In this document: one piece after another, positions 52,915 to 55,877 of the stretch
Layout of the letters: each line of letters starts with the position of its first letter
How positions within the stretch are numbered: the first letter of the stretch is position 1
Origin: Lethocerus indicus
Lineage: Eukaryota; Arthropoda; Insecta; Hemiptera; Belostomatidae
Length of the DNA: 64,000 nt
Assembly (NCBI GenBank): GCA_019843655.1
Contig: JACDQD010000007.1
Location: 26,368,365-26,432,364, forward strand
Reading direction: 5' to 3'
Notes under the pieces: model-generated
Database searches by the model: none
The model's input: only the letters and a program-made list of their open reading frames with translations
What the model was told of the DNA's origin: nothing
Made by a program: the position numbers and the translations under genes

Positions 52915-54731
52915 CAATTAGTGAAGATGGAGAACACCGAAACCGCTTTAGCTGAAGAGCAAACCAGCGAGAGGAGACAGGAGAGATCCCACCGTTCGAT
53001 ATTGTTCAATAAAGTTGTTCAAAAAACAACAGATAAACTCTTCGAGCCTGTTTTTAATGTCCGCAAAAAATATGGCTAGAGCTAGAGCCGACTGGATGCT
53101 ACTGACGCCGGCGACGCGCCCTAACCCGTAAACCGGGGTAGACCCCAGTTTTAAAAATATTTAAGTAAATATCCCCAACAGAGAGCGGCGTAAACAGTTA
53201 TGGTAGTTCAATATTACTGCAGCCAGCGGTGTGGAATGAGGAACAATCAGAGCCAGAAAGGATGTCGCCAATTACGGCCGAACAACCGCTGAATGAACTT
53301 ATACCCGTTGGGAGGGCGTTCTATATTTTTTTCCCACTTCGATATAGTTTAAAAACCGGCCTCGAATATTTTGAAACCCCGACAACACAACTGGAACCGA
53401 TCAAAAGGCTCCGGGGTTAGCCCCGGAAGTAGGAAATTCCAATTTGAAGTTGGAGTGTACGACTCTTATTGTTGAAAGTCCTCTGGAGTTAACACAACTG
53501 GAGCATATTAAGTTTGCCACCTAGGGAATGTTAATTAAAATTAATTTCGTTCCTCTAATTTTAAGGTAGACAAATCTTCAGTAGTCCAATCGTGTGCGAC
53601 TACTGAATTCTCGAGGACCCCCTAACGAAGACCATAAATATTTAAGTCATATTCGCAATTGATAAAAAAATAAAAAACTAATACTCATATTCTTAAAAGA
53701 AATTGAAAATATTAATATATCTAGCCACTCCCTCCCCATAATGTATCCTACTATGTTTTCCAATTTAAGTTCTCGGGTTTTTATCATGTAATATTCTCCA
53801 CTACCATAATATTGTGAACAAACAATTATATTTAGTATTAATACTAGTTTAAACCTCTATGGGTCGAATTTTTATTTTGAATTCCAAAAAAAAATTGGGG
53901 GAACGAAAAGTAAGCAATTATAAACCTATATATGGGAATGAAAAAAAATTGATATCGATATTTGTTGTCTTGATAATGTTATAGGATTAAAATTTATCCA
54001 TCTTACGAAAAAAGCTGGTAATTATTTGGTAAAATCTCGATAAATTGAAATGTGACCTGAAAGTTACAGGGGCCCATTGAGGGTTAAATAAATGTAGAAT
54101 GTGGGCTGGTGTCCATTTATCAAACAAAATTACAAAGAACTATGTATATTCGAAAGAAAAATAAGGTATTTATATTTCTGAACTACTATATTTACTATGA
54201 TTTAAAAAACAGTTTAATACTATATTTTATTTATTATTAACTATTTTTTTATATTTCCTTTTACAAATGTTCACTGCATCCAGTCAACAAGAAGAGTCAA
54301 GCTATACCAGGAGGTGAGCATTTATATTTCAGGTAACCCCTTTATGGTATATAAAATTACGGTAAACATTGTTGGATGTTTGACCAGTATTCGAGAGTTA
54401 ACAGCAACAGACGGGACAGTAAATTGAAATTAGATTTCGATCCACGAACCATTCTGTAAATGAAATACTATTGCAATCTGTCATGGTTTGTACATAAAGT
54501 AAAATCCTTATTTTTTTTAAATTCAAATATTTCTATGACCAAAATAGTGAACAATAAAAAAATATATGCAGTTATCTTGTATTCATGGATAAAGGTTCAT
54601 AAATGTTGTAATATATATGTATCAGAAATTAGTTTAAATAGATAAAATATTTTACATTTTATACCAATAGATAATGATAAAATTTCTGCTATTAAGTACT
54701 GAGTAATAGTATTGTAATAATAAATATATAT

Positions 54732-54766
<35 letters not shown>

Positions 54767-55834
54767 ATAATTTGATGCATAAATACTAAATAATTTTATC
54801 AATCTAATTTTAAATGTTCATGTATTACAGATGTAATTATAGCGGCCCGTCCTTTCATCCATAATTTCGGGTTACCTTTCTCCCCTTCCAAAGAAGATGA
54901 TTCCGAAGGTAATTCAAAAGATAAATATGTCGACTAACATTGTCATGTCAATTTCATGTTTATGCGATTTGAAAAATTTCAAAAATAGAAACTGTAGCGA
55001 ATCGATGTTAATGAAGTGCAATATAACCTGGACTTATCAGAGCTCCACTGAAATAAGTTCAAATGATAGAAAAGCTATACTTTTGATCGATATTTAGCTG
55101 AAATGTATTATGTGGCAGGTTCAGAATGTGTAAAAACACTTCTCGATATTAAATTTTGTAATAATCGTACTTCATATCGCATTCAATTCATTCAGTACAA
55201 TTTCAGTTGAAACAGCACACTCATTATTAATAAATAAGAGATAAACAATAAAATAACGATTTATAAAATTATTAGGTAACTATATAAAATCACTATAAAA
55301 ATGGCAGTGATTTGACTGATCTATTTTGATTATTCTTAACCTGTGATCCTCAACTAAGATAATTATATGCAGTTCAAAATATTACAGATATTTTCCATTT
55401 AAGTATTATAAATTTTAACTTGGACAATGCAAAAAGGAAATAAGAATCTTCTTAAGAATCCTCTTTATATAAAATACTTTTCACCACAATTATGAAAACT
55501 AAGTAAATGCCTTAACTGTTTGTAATACTCCTTGGGCATTGTATAAGTGGCATTTCAGATTTTTGTAACTTTATACATATTTTAGGTCCCATGCCAACCA
55601 TAGTATATTTCATTAAACTTTATAATTCGCCTTCGACATTCTGGTGATCCCAACTTTGGTGTTTCTGCATGCACCCGTTAATCACCGGTGTGTTTTTTTA
55701 GATAAGTGGTAAATAATGATAGATTAAATGATAGATTAAATGATAGATTAAATGATAGATTAAATGATAGATTAAATGATAGATTAAATGATAGATTAAA
55801 GAGAAACCAACCTTTTAACGCAGTCTTCTCTCTT

Positions 55835-55877
<43 letters not shown>

